In this document: positions 15,516-24,592 of the stretch, piece by piece
Numbering within the stretch: the stretch's first letter is position 1
Layout of the letters: each line of letters opens with the position of its first letter
Assembly (NCBI GenBank): GCA_012522895.1
Contig: JAAYJM010000195.1
Location: forward strand, 1 to 40,406
Reading direction: 5' to 3'
DNA: 40,406 nucleotides
DNA from: Ignavibacteria bacterium
GTDB lineage: Bacteria; Bacteroidota; Ignavibacteria; Kapaibacteriales; UBA2268
Notes under the pieces: generated by a model
The model's input: only the letters and a program-made list of their open reading frames with translations
The model's database searches: none
Told to the model about the DNA's origin: nothing
Made by a program: the position numbers and the translations under genes

Positions 15516-16262
15516 ATGAAAAAAAAGAATTTTAACCAAGAGACCAAAGAAAACGTAAAAGATAATTTTCCGCTTAAGAAAAAGGACGAATTAAATACTG
15601 TAGAAAAGATCCAAATTTATATACAAGAAAACAGTAAAAAAATAATTACTTATTCAGTTGTTATTATTGTTGTTGTAGCTGCTTTCTTCTTTATTAAAAA
15701 TATGATAGAGAGTAATGCAGCAGAAAAAAAAGAGGCTGCTTCTGTGTCTTTAGCTCGGGTGCTTCCATTTTACACCGAGGGAGACTATGAAGTCGCACTT
15801 AAAGGCAATCCTTCCATCTATATCCGCGGCGAAAAGCTAATTGGGCTCAGCGAGATAGCTGATGCTTACGAAGGTTTAGATGAGGGCAAGGTAGCTGGAT
15901 TATACGCTGGAAATAGCTTATTGAATTTGAATAGATTTGAAGAATCCAAGAAATATTTTGATATAGCTTTAAAGTCTAAATCTAAAACAGTCCTTGAAGG
16001 TGCAAACGCTGGGATGGCTGTTGCTTTAGAGTCTTTGAAAGATTATGCAAATGCTGGCAAATACTATACTGAAGCTGCGGAGCTTGCACTTACTGCGGGC
16101 TTAAAAAACAGATATATGTTCTTTGCTGCGGTTTGTATTGAAAAATCTGGAAATAAAGAAAAAGCGATTGAGATGTATAGAGAGATAATTATTGAGGCTG
16201 GTTCTGAATTTGTAGGACTGTCTAAAGCTCGCTTAATTCGACTTGGCACAGTTATTGAGTAA
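15516..16262 (+). CDS. Membrane-anchored tetratricopeptide (TPR) protein, YfgM-like
   Basis: This 248-residue protein has a highly charged cytoplasmic N-terminus (about 45 residues), one transmembrane helix at about residues 45-62 (ITYSVVIIVVVAAFFFIKNM), and a periplasmic helical domain. TPR-type repeats are visible: GLYAGNSLLNLNRFEESKKYFDIAL, AGMAVALESLKDYANAGKYYTEAAEL and FFAAVCIEKSGNKEKAIEMYREII. The architecture matches YfgM/UPF0070-like proteins, thought to act at the secretion or chaperone interface in the periplasm. It lies 35 nt after the tRNA and directly before the giant secreted protein gene, so a role in envelope protein biogenesis is plausible but not shown. Confidence 0.75.
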   Translation: MKKKNFNQETKENVKDNFPLKKKDELNTVEKIQIYIQENSKKIITYSVVIIVVVAAFFFIKNMIESNAAEKKEAASVSLARVLPFYTEGDYEVALKGNPSIYIRGEKLIGLSEIADAYEGLDEGKVAGLYAGNSLLNLNRFEESKKYFDIALKSKSKTVLEGANAGMAVALESLKDYANAGKYYTEAAELALTAGLKNRYMFFAAVCIEKSGNKEKAIEMYREIIIEAGSEFVGLSKARLIRLGTVIE

Positions 16263-16277
16263 TGTTTTTTGGTTTTA

Positions 16278-16349
16278 TTGATGAATTAAGAATATAAATG
16301 TATTTTTTTCATAAATTAATAATATAAATCATTTTTAATCGGAGGTATT
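16278..16349 (+). promoter_or_regulatory. Leader of the giant surface-protein gene: near-consensus promoter, AT-rich direct repeat, strong Shine-Dalgarno
   Basis: TTG at 16278 is followed after 20 nt by TATTTTTT (16301), one base short of TAnnTTTG. Two copies of an AT-rich string (ATTAAGAATATAAATG and ATTAATAATATAAATC) begin at 16285 and 16315, 30 nt apart. GGAGG at 16341 lies 4 nt before the ATG, a clear ribosome binding site. Confidence 0.4.
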
Positions 16350-19300
16350 ATGCATCGATTGTTTCGTTTAAGTTTCTTAGTGATGCTTTTCGGCATATTC
16401 CTGATTTGGGAAGCTGATGCCCAAAGGCCACAGGCTTACATCTCAGGTAAAATCGAGCCGAATGATGTAAGAATCTTACTTAAAGACACTACCTACATAA
16501 TCAATAGAGATTATGTGGTGGCAGGAACATTAATTATTGAACCGGGAACAACAGTGTTGTTCTATCCGAATGGCCGTTTGATTGATTCTGTCGGTGGCAG
16601 AATTATTGCAGACGGCTTTTCAAAGTCAGTTTATAATCAACACCCGGACGGAATCACTCCTTTGCCAGGGCACTCAAGCAACTTAGCAAGGCGTTTTACG
16701 GGCTATTATGACTTAAGGTATTTTGGATACCGCTCTGCTTCTGACCAAACAATCAAATGGACGACAGACAGAGAAAAAACAATCCATAGTGATAAGTATA
16801 ATTTAGTTTATAATTTACTTCTTGACACAGCTCAAAGGAAAATATCAACCCCCAGACCGGGTATTATTCCAGCAGCTAATCAGATTTGGATAAGCTATGA
16901 AGAAGCTATTATGTTCACAGCAGCTAAATTACATACTTTCGACCCAGTTAAAAACTTATATCCTTTAGATTCAGCAAGATTGAGTATTAAAACAGGAAGA
17001 ATTAACTTTATCGGACAGCCCGTGGACAACTTTTCAAGGGAATGGGGACATATTATAATTCTCCCAGGCGCCGGTATTTCTTTCTTTAGAAATTGCACAT
17101 TTGACGGATTTAGAAAAGATACAACAGTAGATAGAACAAACTACTACGGTTATGAAGCTTTTGCTAATCACGGAAACTGGATGGATATGCCTACTTGGCA
17201 AGTCGACAATTTGAACAATAGAATGAGAGTTCTTACAAATGGTAGCGGTGGCGCGATTACAACTTTCTCATCGCGCACTTGGCTTATCGACTGTGAGTTT
17301 AAAAATAATATGGCTCGCCATCGTGGTGGCGCCGTTCAATTTTTACAAGCTCCAAATGGACTCCCAACTGATCCAGCTTTTGCTTTCACTAATTTTTATC
17401 CAGCTATAAAGAATCCAAATATTACCGAAAGAGATGGCGCACCATCTAATGTGAACGCATTTGTTCCGGTGATTGACTATTTAGATGAGCAATTCCCGGA
17501 GCCAGTATTGTCAAGCTTTCCACTTGCAGCAAATCAACTGGATTTTGCAAGACAAGCTTATGATGATGGGCGTATGTCTATTTTCCTCGGTAGATTTAGA
17601 AATATAACATTTACAAATAATAAAGTATTACTTTCCAATATTGGCCAAAAGGCAGTTGGAACTCCTCCAGTCTTAATTGTTACTGATTTAGATAATGAAG
17701 CTGGAATTCAAAAAGACGGACGTAATACTGCAGCTGGCGGCGCTATGTATATTTATGGCTCCAATCCACTTGAAATTGGACTTGGCGTTAATAATAGCAT
17801 ATATATTAAAGCGGCAGATGGCGTTACAGACGAACTTCTTACTTTTGAAGATGATACTTTTGAGGCATTAAATAACAATGCCACATCTTATCAGCCAGTT
17901 TTAGAAAGAGTTCCTACTCAGCAGGGCGCCGTTGGTGGTGCTGTTTATGTTGGTAATCTTAATTTAGATAACCCATATTTGGTTAATGACGCTACTTCTT
18001 TAATAGTTGCTGGCGCATTTAAAAACAACTCAACAGTAACCCCATATATTAATGAGGATGTTGAAGAACTTGATATCGCTGCTAATTTTTCAAAAGGTGG
18101 CGCAATTTATACAAATTCAGATTTTGCCGATGCTCGCTTGCAAGTTCGTGGCGGACCGGCTAGAGTTAGAACAGCTAATGAAACAGAATTCATTAACAAC
18201 AGCTCAGGAGTTGGTGGCGCAATTTATGTTGAAGCTATTTGGGGAAATCAACAATCTCCCGTTCTTGGTGGTCATGATGTGAAAAGCTTAGCTGCTCAAT
18301 TAAACGACTATCCAAGAGATTATGGATTTAATGTTCTGTTCCAAAATAATGCTGCTCAATATTTTGGTGGCGCAATTTATACAGAAAGAAGCCCTGTAAT
18401 CACCGGCGCAGGTGGAATTGATGGATTGTCCTCAATGGGTTATGGTGGAGTTCGCCATATTAGATTCATAGAAAACACAGCTCGATATGCTGGCGGTGCA
18501 ATTGATGTCGATTTGTCGAATAGAGGGCTTTTGCCAGAATTTAGAGCAGTTCAAATTATTCGTGCAGAATTCTCAGAAAACAAAGTAGGCTTTAATTCAG
18601 AAATTTCTGCAGATAACAAAGCGATTATCCGTGGCGGCGGTGCAATTTATTCCGTTGATGCTGACATTAACTTAGTTAAGGGAACTGAGTTTAGAGCAAA
18701 CAAAGTGATGAATGGAAATGGCGCTGCTATTGCTTTAATCCGTCCTATTAGAGAAATAAAAAGATTCTTTTTAACAGATTTAGATAATGTAGTTTTTGAC
18801 CCATTGCTCAATAACATTGCAACTAATTTTGTTTCAAATGATGATGTATTTACATTTAAACCAAGTCCATACCCCGCACAAACAGGTATGTTGACTCGTT
18901 TTCTTGATAATGAAATCGTTGTAGAAAATGAGCTTCTTGAATCTCAAAGCGGCTCAGGCACAACGCAAATCGAAGTTCCAGGAACTATTGTAAGAAATGA
19001 TGACCTTTTTGCAATCACTTTCTTAAATCAAGAAACTGGCTTTGCTGTTGGAGAAAACGGAACTATTGTCAAGATAACTGAAGAAGGAACAAAATGGGAG
19101 TATGTTTCTGCAGCCCCAACTTCTTATTATACAGACATTGCATTTGTTACGAACAACATTGGCTACGCAACTTCTGTAGATGGCTTTTTAGCAAGAACAG
19201 TTGATGGTGGTATGAATTGGGCTCCATGGATTTTCTCGGGCTCGCAACTTAATGCCATTGCTTTCAACGGCTCAAAAGGTGCGGTTATTGGAAATGATGG

Positions 19301-22300
19301 TTTTATTGGTCTAACAAATGATGGCGGAACTAGTTGGGGAACTACCATTCCTGGCTTTGCTGCTCAACCAATTAATTTTACAGATAAAAACTTATATGGT
19401 TTATTCTGGGCAGATGCAGATAACTTATGGATTATCGGCTCCGAGGGAACTATTATTAAAGTAAGCACACTTGGTGGCTGGGAATATGTTACCTCAAATA
19501 CTTTTAACGACTTAAACTCGCTTTATTTTGTTAATGCTAATGTTGGCTATATTGTTGGAGAAGGCGCTATTGTTCTTAAAACAACTAATGGCGGAATTTC
19601 TTGGGAAGGCGATTATAGACCCGAAAACGTAGACTTTAATAAAGTTTCATTCAAATTAAATACTGGTTTTATCATTGGTGAAAACGGTGTTGTTCTTCAA
19701 ACTACAGATGCTGGTGAAACATGGGCTGAGCAAGTTTCCAACACTGATAAGGAATTATACGATCTATTTTTCGTTACACCGCAAATGGGTTATATGGTTG
19801 GTGAAAATGAGTCTGTTGAAGGAACAACTTATAATTCCAGCTTGATGATAACTCGCGATGGTGGCGCAACTTGGAATAAAGTAATCACCAGCGATACTGC
19901 AAGATTAGATGTTGTAAGATACCACCCACATCCAATGGTCAATTTACCAGAAAATGGCATTGGACTTGGTGGAGCAATCTACGTTCTTGACGTTATTAAC
20001 GCAGATAGAGCATTAAGAGAAGACAGCGTTCGCTTAAATAGAGTTAGATTCCAAGATAATAAAGCATATAGTGGCGCTGCAGTTTATTCAGATAACTACA
20101 ACTTAAACTTTATATTAACTCGTTGCTTAGTTACAGGTAACGAAGCAATCGAGCAAAACGATATTGGTATTTTGCAAAACGCAATTACCGGTCCATATAT
20201 TAGAAACCCATTGCCTGGTATTACAGAAAAGAACGTTGCTTCAAGCGATTTAGTTGGCTCAATCTTTTACGCAAACGTAATGGGTCCCTTGCCAGCTAAT
20301 ACATCTTCAATAGCAGCAAACTCAATTTATGATAACAATGCAAGATTCCTCTTCCGCTTGCCAGACGCTCCTAATACAAAAGGTGTTTTGGTTGGAACAA
20401 GTGGTATTGGCTATGGTGGAATCGATACTTTGCGTAGCAACTATTGGGGACATACCGAAGCTAATGTAAACATAGTTATTAACAACGTTCACGGTGGCTG
20501 GGCAAATGCAATTAAGGAAACATTTTTCATTCGCACAGACGATCAAAATCATTTAGGCTATATTTGGTGGAATAACGATAACCCAAGAATGAATTTATTA
20601 GAGCAAGGTCCATTTGAAAGCATTAATAGATTTAATTATCAACCGATTCCACTTCTTAACGTTCAAGGCGACGAAAACGAAGCTGCTGCAAACAGTATCC
20701 CAGAAAAACTTTTGATGTCCGGCTTTGTTTATGATATATACGATAAGGGAACAGACATTAAAACTGCTGACTATTCAAATCGCAGGATGAGCCCAATCGA
20801 AGACTTTGCGGTTGGTATTCCTCCAAAATTTGAATTATATTCTGATGCTTCTCAGCCATCAAATGGTCGCTATGTAAAGAGATATACAAGAGATCCTTTT
20901 GTTGCTGAAGCTTTAGATGAAAATTCTGAGTTGAAATATCCTTTGATTGCAATGTTGCAAGAAGAGTTTTATGCAGATAAAGATGGAACATTTTTCCATC
21001 CAGTTGGCTATCCCTTATATTTAGAAACAAAGATTGATTACGAAGGCTTTATAGACATTTCAAATCATGACCCAAGAGCTTTGAATGAAACTGTATTCTT
21101 CGTGGTTAATGAAAGCACTGGCGATTATATAAGAGTAAATATGAGGCAATTTTCAGAAGACGCAGTTCAAGGTTTAGCAGATGCAAGAAGTTTGTTTAGA
21201 GCAAGAGTAGAATTAGTGCCAGACTCTACAAACCGTTCTTCATCAGTTATTAAGCCTGGCTTAGCAAGACGTATTTCTGAAGGCTTGCCAACTTATGGAA
21301 GCTTATTCCAATTGCTTGATAGTTTAAACAGAAATCCTTACAATGAAGATGCTGCCACACTTCTTGGTAGAAAATACTATGAAAGCACAACTTCATTTGC
21401 AAATAAGACTAACTTATTTAGCAATAGACCAGATATGCCGCAAGCTGACCAAGGCAAGCAAACATTCTTTGCTGGCGAAAGGTATACAGCTTTGCCAGTA
21501 AATGTTGGCGACTCTATTTATATTATATCAAGGTCTTACTTATGGCAACACGGACCAAGTGAAGCTATTGCCAAAGGCTTGCATTTTGTAATTAGTGGTT
21601 CAGTTAATCCTCCCGATTACACTGGCGATATTCCAGCTTTGGGAGAAAGAAAAATTATTGGTATAGTTCCATCAGAATATCCTTGGAAGAGGGATCTTGG
21701 TCTTTCAGATACTATTTGGAATGATGATTTTATTAACAAAGTGCATTTGACTGAAAATCGCGTTTATCCTGTAAGAAAAGGTTCTTATAGCGATCCGAAT
21801 AGCATTTATTATACACTGCATGATGATGAAGCTGCAAGAGGCTTGAACACTGGCGATATGAAAGGACGCGACTCTATTTTAGCGGTAACCGCAGTAGATT
21901 TGAATAATTTTATTGACCCAATGTCCCTGTTGATTCCAACAGAATACACAAACTTATCTTATATGTATAAGTTTGATCGCAATAATGCACTTTTATACTG
22001 GCTCTGGGCTAAGATGATTCCAAGTTCATCTCCAGAAAAGGACGGTGCCGCTGGCTGGATGCAATTTAATGGCAAGCCAATTAACCCATTTGTAGTTCCG
22101 GAAGGCGAATGGCTTACTGTCCGAGTTGACAATTATCCTCCACACTGGAGAACTGTTGATAAGCTAAAGAAATTATCTGACTTAGATGAAGACTATATTA
22201 GCAAATTTATCAATTTATTTAGACCATATTTAAACGCACCTTTATATACAGGTTACTTAGCTCGTTTCTTACAGGCAGATACAATTGATGTCGGTTCAAA

Positions 22301-24515
22301 CTATCATTCACTTGATTTTAAATTCAACATAACTGTTGTTAACGAACCACCTAAATTCTTGCCACATAAGTCACCAAGGGCTTTGAATCCAACTCCAGTA
22401 ACCAGACCTAATTTAGACGTTACAAGACAGCAAATGCAAAATAATAACTTTGTAGTAGATGCAACTACCATTGTAGTTGATACAATTTTCTACCAAGATT
22501 CTTATTATACTTGCGACACTACTTTAGACGGAAAATTGATTGGTAACGTTACTGATAAGTTAAGATTCCAGGCAGACTTTAATACAGACGATGAAATGGA
22601 AGATGCTTATGCAGCGAGACTTGATTGGGAATTCCCCTTTGGTAGATTGAATTACTCTTTAATTGATAGACCTAACTTTATGGGGCCCCAATATCTTTAT
22701 GTTTATGGCTCTGATACTGATCTAGATCCTTTTGCTGTCGATCTTACTACTTATGGCAAGGTTAATATTAGAATTCCAGCTGCAGAGGCAAGACAGCTTC
22801 TAAAACCAGTTAATCAATATAATAGATATTTGGTCAATGATACCGTCTTTACTATTTTAGCTGAAGATGGTCATGGTGGTTTAACAAGTTTAAATGTTAA
22901 ACTGTTCATTAACTACGCTCCTGAAATTATAACCCAAACTCTTCCAGATGCTAAAGAAGATTATGATTATAATCCTGGATTGCTCGATAGCGCAAAAATG
23001 ATTAACGTGTTTGACGCTAACTTTGGGCAAGAGCATAGATATGAACTCGTTTATGAAGATTATCCATTTGACCAATTAGATAGAGACCCATGCTTTGCTG
23101 AAGCTGGAGTTTGGGACTTATCTGGAATGAAAACTACTCCTAAATGGCTCAAAATAAATGAGACAAGCGGTTTACTTTATGGAGTCCCAAGCATTGGGAA
23201 CGCTCCAAAGGATGAGCAAGTTACTGTCGTTGTTTGGGATATGATTGATGGCGAAAGAAAAATACCAGTTGTTAAGACATTTAACCTGTTTGTCGATTCA
23301 ACTAATCATGCGCCTCATTTTGTATCTTCTCCAGCAGTCCAATGTATTGATTATGGAAAACCTTATGAGGATTTCTTAGTTGTAAGCGATAGAGATTTGC
23401 TTAGAGCAAATATCGATGGCAGAACAGCTGAAGAGCTAACAGTAACTGTTACTCAACCAACAAGTGGCTTGAGCGCACAATTTATTGGCGGAGGAAAGAG
23501 CCCACAAGGAGACGAATACGATACAATTAGAGTATGGACAGATAACTTTGATTTGCCTCGCGATTCTGATGGTAAAATCACAATTAAAATTGAAGTAAAA
23601 GACAAAGCAAATAATAGAGTTGAATTAGTATATCGCTTGAAGATGTCAGATCTTACTAATTTTGTTGCAACTATTAAAGTTGAGAACTCAAGACCAGACG
23701 GTAGCCCAGGTGCATTCCAGCTCTTAGAATTTGGAACTGCAAATCCACAAACAGGCGTAACTACTGGTGATGGTTCTGACAACAACCCTGTTGGTATATT
23801 AGACTACAATTTCTGCGAATTTGAATTGCCACCAATACCAAATCAAGATATTTTTGATGTAAGATGGCAAATCCCACAAACTAACGGAACTTTAAGGAAT
23901 ATTTATCCTAAGGGTTCGGCAACTGAAGGCTCTTACATATACAGAGGTATTTTCCAAGCTGGTGGTGAAAAAGGCAATACCGGTATATACTACCCAATTC
24001 ATATTAGCTGGAATAGAACTGAAATTCCTCAAAAAGCTCAAGCAAGTGATCCAACTTGGTGGATTGGGGACGCTATTTCACTCGGCAACTATTTTAGCTA
24101 CAATATGAGCACAGGTGAAGGACGCAAGACATCAGATATTCAATACAGCATAACTGATGACGTTTGCAAGATTTCAATTGCAAGTGATGTTGTTAATGCT
24201 TTTGTAATTTATTACGATTGGACGAGCAGCGTTGATCAGCCAATCGCTGGCTTAGAAACTGCAATTACATCAATTTCACCTAACCCATTCGATGGAAATA
24301 CTAATATTCATTTTGAGATTGGAAAATCCAGCAAAGTTAGAATTGAAGTAGTTGATCAACTTGGAAATGTTGTCGCTTTAATATCAGACGCAGATTACAC
24401 ACCAGGACAATATACAATTAATTGGAACGCAAAAGACCTATCAAGTGGAACGTATACTTGTAGAATGGTTGCTGGCTCAGTTACATCAGCTTACAAAATG
24501 ATAATTGTAAAATAG
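16350..24515 (+). CDS. Giant secreted beta-helix protein with inserted Ycf48/BNR-like propeller and T9SS sorting domain
   Basis: This 2721-residue protein starts with a signal peptide (cleavage near residue 24, ADA/Q). Residues about 300-765 hold a right-handed beta-helix with repeated GGAIY/GGAVY rungs (near 300, 326, 463, 528, 583, 621, 673, 714, 763), reminiscent of polymorphic outer-membrane proteins. Residues about 880-1185 form a run of WD-like repeats with GFAVGENGTIV and TTDAGETW motifs, as in Ycf48/BNR propellers. The helix signature then returns (GLGGAIYVLD at about 1207). The middle is long and unassigned. Ig/cadherin-like segments occur near 2190-2330 (YAPEIITQTLPDA, HAPHFVSSPA), a shared PPxPxxxFDVRW module near 2444-2630, and a type A T9SS domain at 2642-2721 (ISPNPFDGNTNI, ending YKMIIVK). 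It is probably cell-surface attached or released. Substrate or partner unknown. Confidence 0.85.
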   Translation: MHRLFRLSFLVMLFGIFLIWEADAQRPQAYISGKIEPNDVRILLKDTTYIINRDYVVAGTLIIEPGTTVLFYPNGRLIDSVGGRIIADGFSKSVYNQHPDGITPLPGHSSNLARRFTGYYDLRYFGYRSASDQTIKWTTDREKTIHSDKYNLVYNLLLDTAQRKISTPRPGIIPAANQIWISYEEAIMFTAAKLHTFDPVKNLYPLDSARLSIKTGRINFIGQPVDNFSREWGHIIILPGAGISFFRNCTFDGFRKDTTVDRTNYYGYEAFANHGNWMDMPTWQVDNLNNRMRVLTNGSGGAITTFSSRTWLIDCEFKNNMARHRGGAVQFLQAPNGLPTDPAFAFTNFYPAIKNPNITERDGAPSNVNAFVPVIDYLDEQFPEPVLSSFPLAANQLDFARQAYDDGRMSIFLGRFRNITFTNNKVLLSNIGQKAVGTPPVLIVTDLDNEAGIQKDGRNTAAGGAMYIYGSNPLEIGLGVNNSIYIKAADGVTDELLTFEDDTFEALNNNATSYQPVLERVPTQQGAVGGAVYVGNLNLDNPYLVNDATSLIVAGAFKNNSTVTPYINEDVEELDIAANFSKGGAIYTNSDFADARLQVRGGPARVRTANETEFINNSSGVGGAIYVEAIWGNQQSPVLGGHDVKSLAAQLNDYPRDYGFNVLFQNNAAQYFGGAIYTERSPVITGAGGIDGLSSMGYGGVRHIRFIENTARYAGGAIDVDLSNRGLLPEFRAVQIIRAEFSENKVGFNSEISADNKAIIRGGGAIYSVDADINLVKGTEFRANKVMNGNGAAIALIRPIREIKRFFLTDLDNVVFDPLLNNIATNFVSNDDVFTFKPSPYPAQTGMLTRFLDNEIVVENELLESQSGSGTTQIEVPGTIVRNDDLFAITFLNQETGFAVGENGTIVKITEEGTKWEYVSAAPTSYYTDIAFVTNNIGYATSVDGFLARTVDGGMNWAPWIFSGSQLNAIAFNGSKGAVIGNDGFIGLTNDGGTSWGTTIPGFAAQPINFTDKNLYGLFWADADNLWIIGSEGTIIKVSTLGGWEYVTSNTFNDLNSLYFVNANVGYIVGEGAIVLKTTNGGISWEGDYRPENVDFNKVSFKLNTGFIIGENGVVLQTTDAGETWAEQVSNTDKELYDLFFVTPQMGYMVGENESVEGTTYNSSLMITRDGGATWNKVITSDTARLDVVRYHPHPMVNLPENGIGLGGAIYVLDVINADRALREDSVRLNRVRFQDNKAYSGAAVYSDNYNLNFILTRCLVTGNEAIEQNDIGILQNAITGPYIRNPLPGITEKNVASSDLVGSIFYANVMGPLPANTSSIAANSIYDNNARFLFRLPDAPNTKGVLVGTSGIGYGGIDTLRSNYWGHTEANVNIVINNVHGGWANAIKETFFIRTDDQNHLGYIWWNNDNPRMNLLEQGPFESINRFNYQPIPLLNVQGDENEAAANSIPEKLLMSGFVYDIYDKGTDIKTADYSNRRMSPIEDFAVGIPPKFELYSDASQPSNGRYVKRYTRDPFVAEALDENSELKYPLIAMLQEEFYADKDGTFFHPVGYPLYLETKIDYEGFIDISNHDPRALNETVFFVVNESTGDYIRVNMRQFSEDAVQGLADARSLFRARVELVPDSTNRSSSVIKPGLARRISEGLPTYGSLFQLLDSLNRNPYNEDAATLLGRKYYESTTSFANKTNLFSNRPDMPQADQGKQTFFAGERYTALPVNVGDSIYIISRSYLWQHGPSEAIAKGLHFVISGSVNPPDYTGDIPALGERKIIGIVPSEYPWKRDLGLSDTIWNDDFINKVHLTENRVYPVRKGSYSDPNSIYYTLHDDEAARGLNTGDMKGRDSILAVTAVDLNNFIDPMSLLIPTEYTNLSYMYKFDRNNALLYWLWAKMIPSSSPEKDGAAGWMQFNGKPINPFVVPEGEWLTVRVDNYPPHWRTVDKLKKLSDLDEDYISKFINLFRPYLNAPLYTGYLARFLQADTIDVGSNYHSLDFKFNITVVNEPPKFLPHKSPRALNPTPVTRPNLDVTRQQMQNNNFVVDATTIVVDTIFYQDSYYTCDTTLDGKLIGNVTDKLRFQADFNTDDEMEDAYAARLDWEFPFGRLNYSLIDRPNFMGPQYLYVYGSDTDLDPFAVDLTTYGKVNIRIPAAEARQLLKPVNQYNRYLVNDTVFTILAEDGHGGLTSLNVKLFINYAPEIITQTLPDAKEDYDYNPGLLDSAKMINVFDANFGQEHRYELVYEDYPFDQLDRDPCFAEAGVWDLSGMKTTPKWLKINETSGLLYGVPSIGNAPKDEQVTVVVWDMIDGERKIPVVKTFNLFVDSTNHAPHFVSSPAVQCIDYGKPYEDFLVVSDRDLLRANIDGRTAEELTVTVTQPTSGLSAQFIGGGKSPQGDEYDTIRVWTDNFDLPRDSDGKITIKIEVKDKANNRVELVYRLKMSDLTNFVATIKVENSRPDGSPGAFQLLEFGTANPQTGVTTGDGSDNNPVGILDYNFCEFELPPIPNQDIFDVRWQIPQTNGTLRNIYPKGSATEGSYIYRGIFQAGGEKGNTGIYYPIHISWNRTEIPQKAQASDPTWWIGDAISLGNYFSYNMSTGEGRKTSDIQYSITDDVCKISIASDVVNAFVIYYDWTSSVDQPIAGLETAITSISPNPFDGNTNIHFEIGKSSKVRIEVVDQLGNVVALISDADYTPGQYTINWNAKDLSSGTYTCRMVAGSVTSAYKMIIVK

Positions 24516-24523
24516 TCATAAAA

Positions 24524-24551
24524 ATGCAGGTATCTTTAAGGATACCTGCAT
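24524..24551 (+). terminator. Perfect 11-bp hairpin after the giant gene
   Basis: ATGCAGGTATC and GATACCTGCAT form a perfect 11-bp stem with a 6-nt loop, 9 nt after the stop. The sequence downstream is TAATTAATT rather than a T-run, so it may attenuate transcription or protect the mRNA end rather than terminate fully. Confidence 0.6.
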
Positions 24552-24592
24552 AATTAATTATGAAAATAATTTATAAATATATGGAGAAAAAT

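Noticed and set aside
22890-23785. Minus-strand ORFs inside the giant gene (61 and 110 aa)
   Set aside because: Shadows of a continuous 2721-codon coding frame with clear domains.
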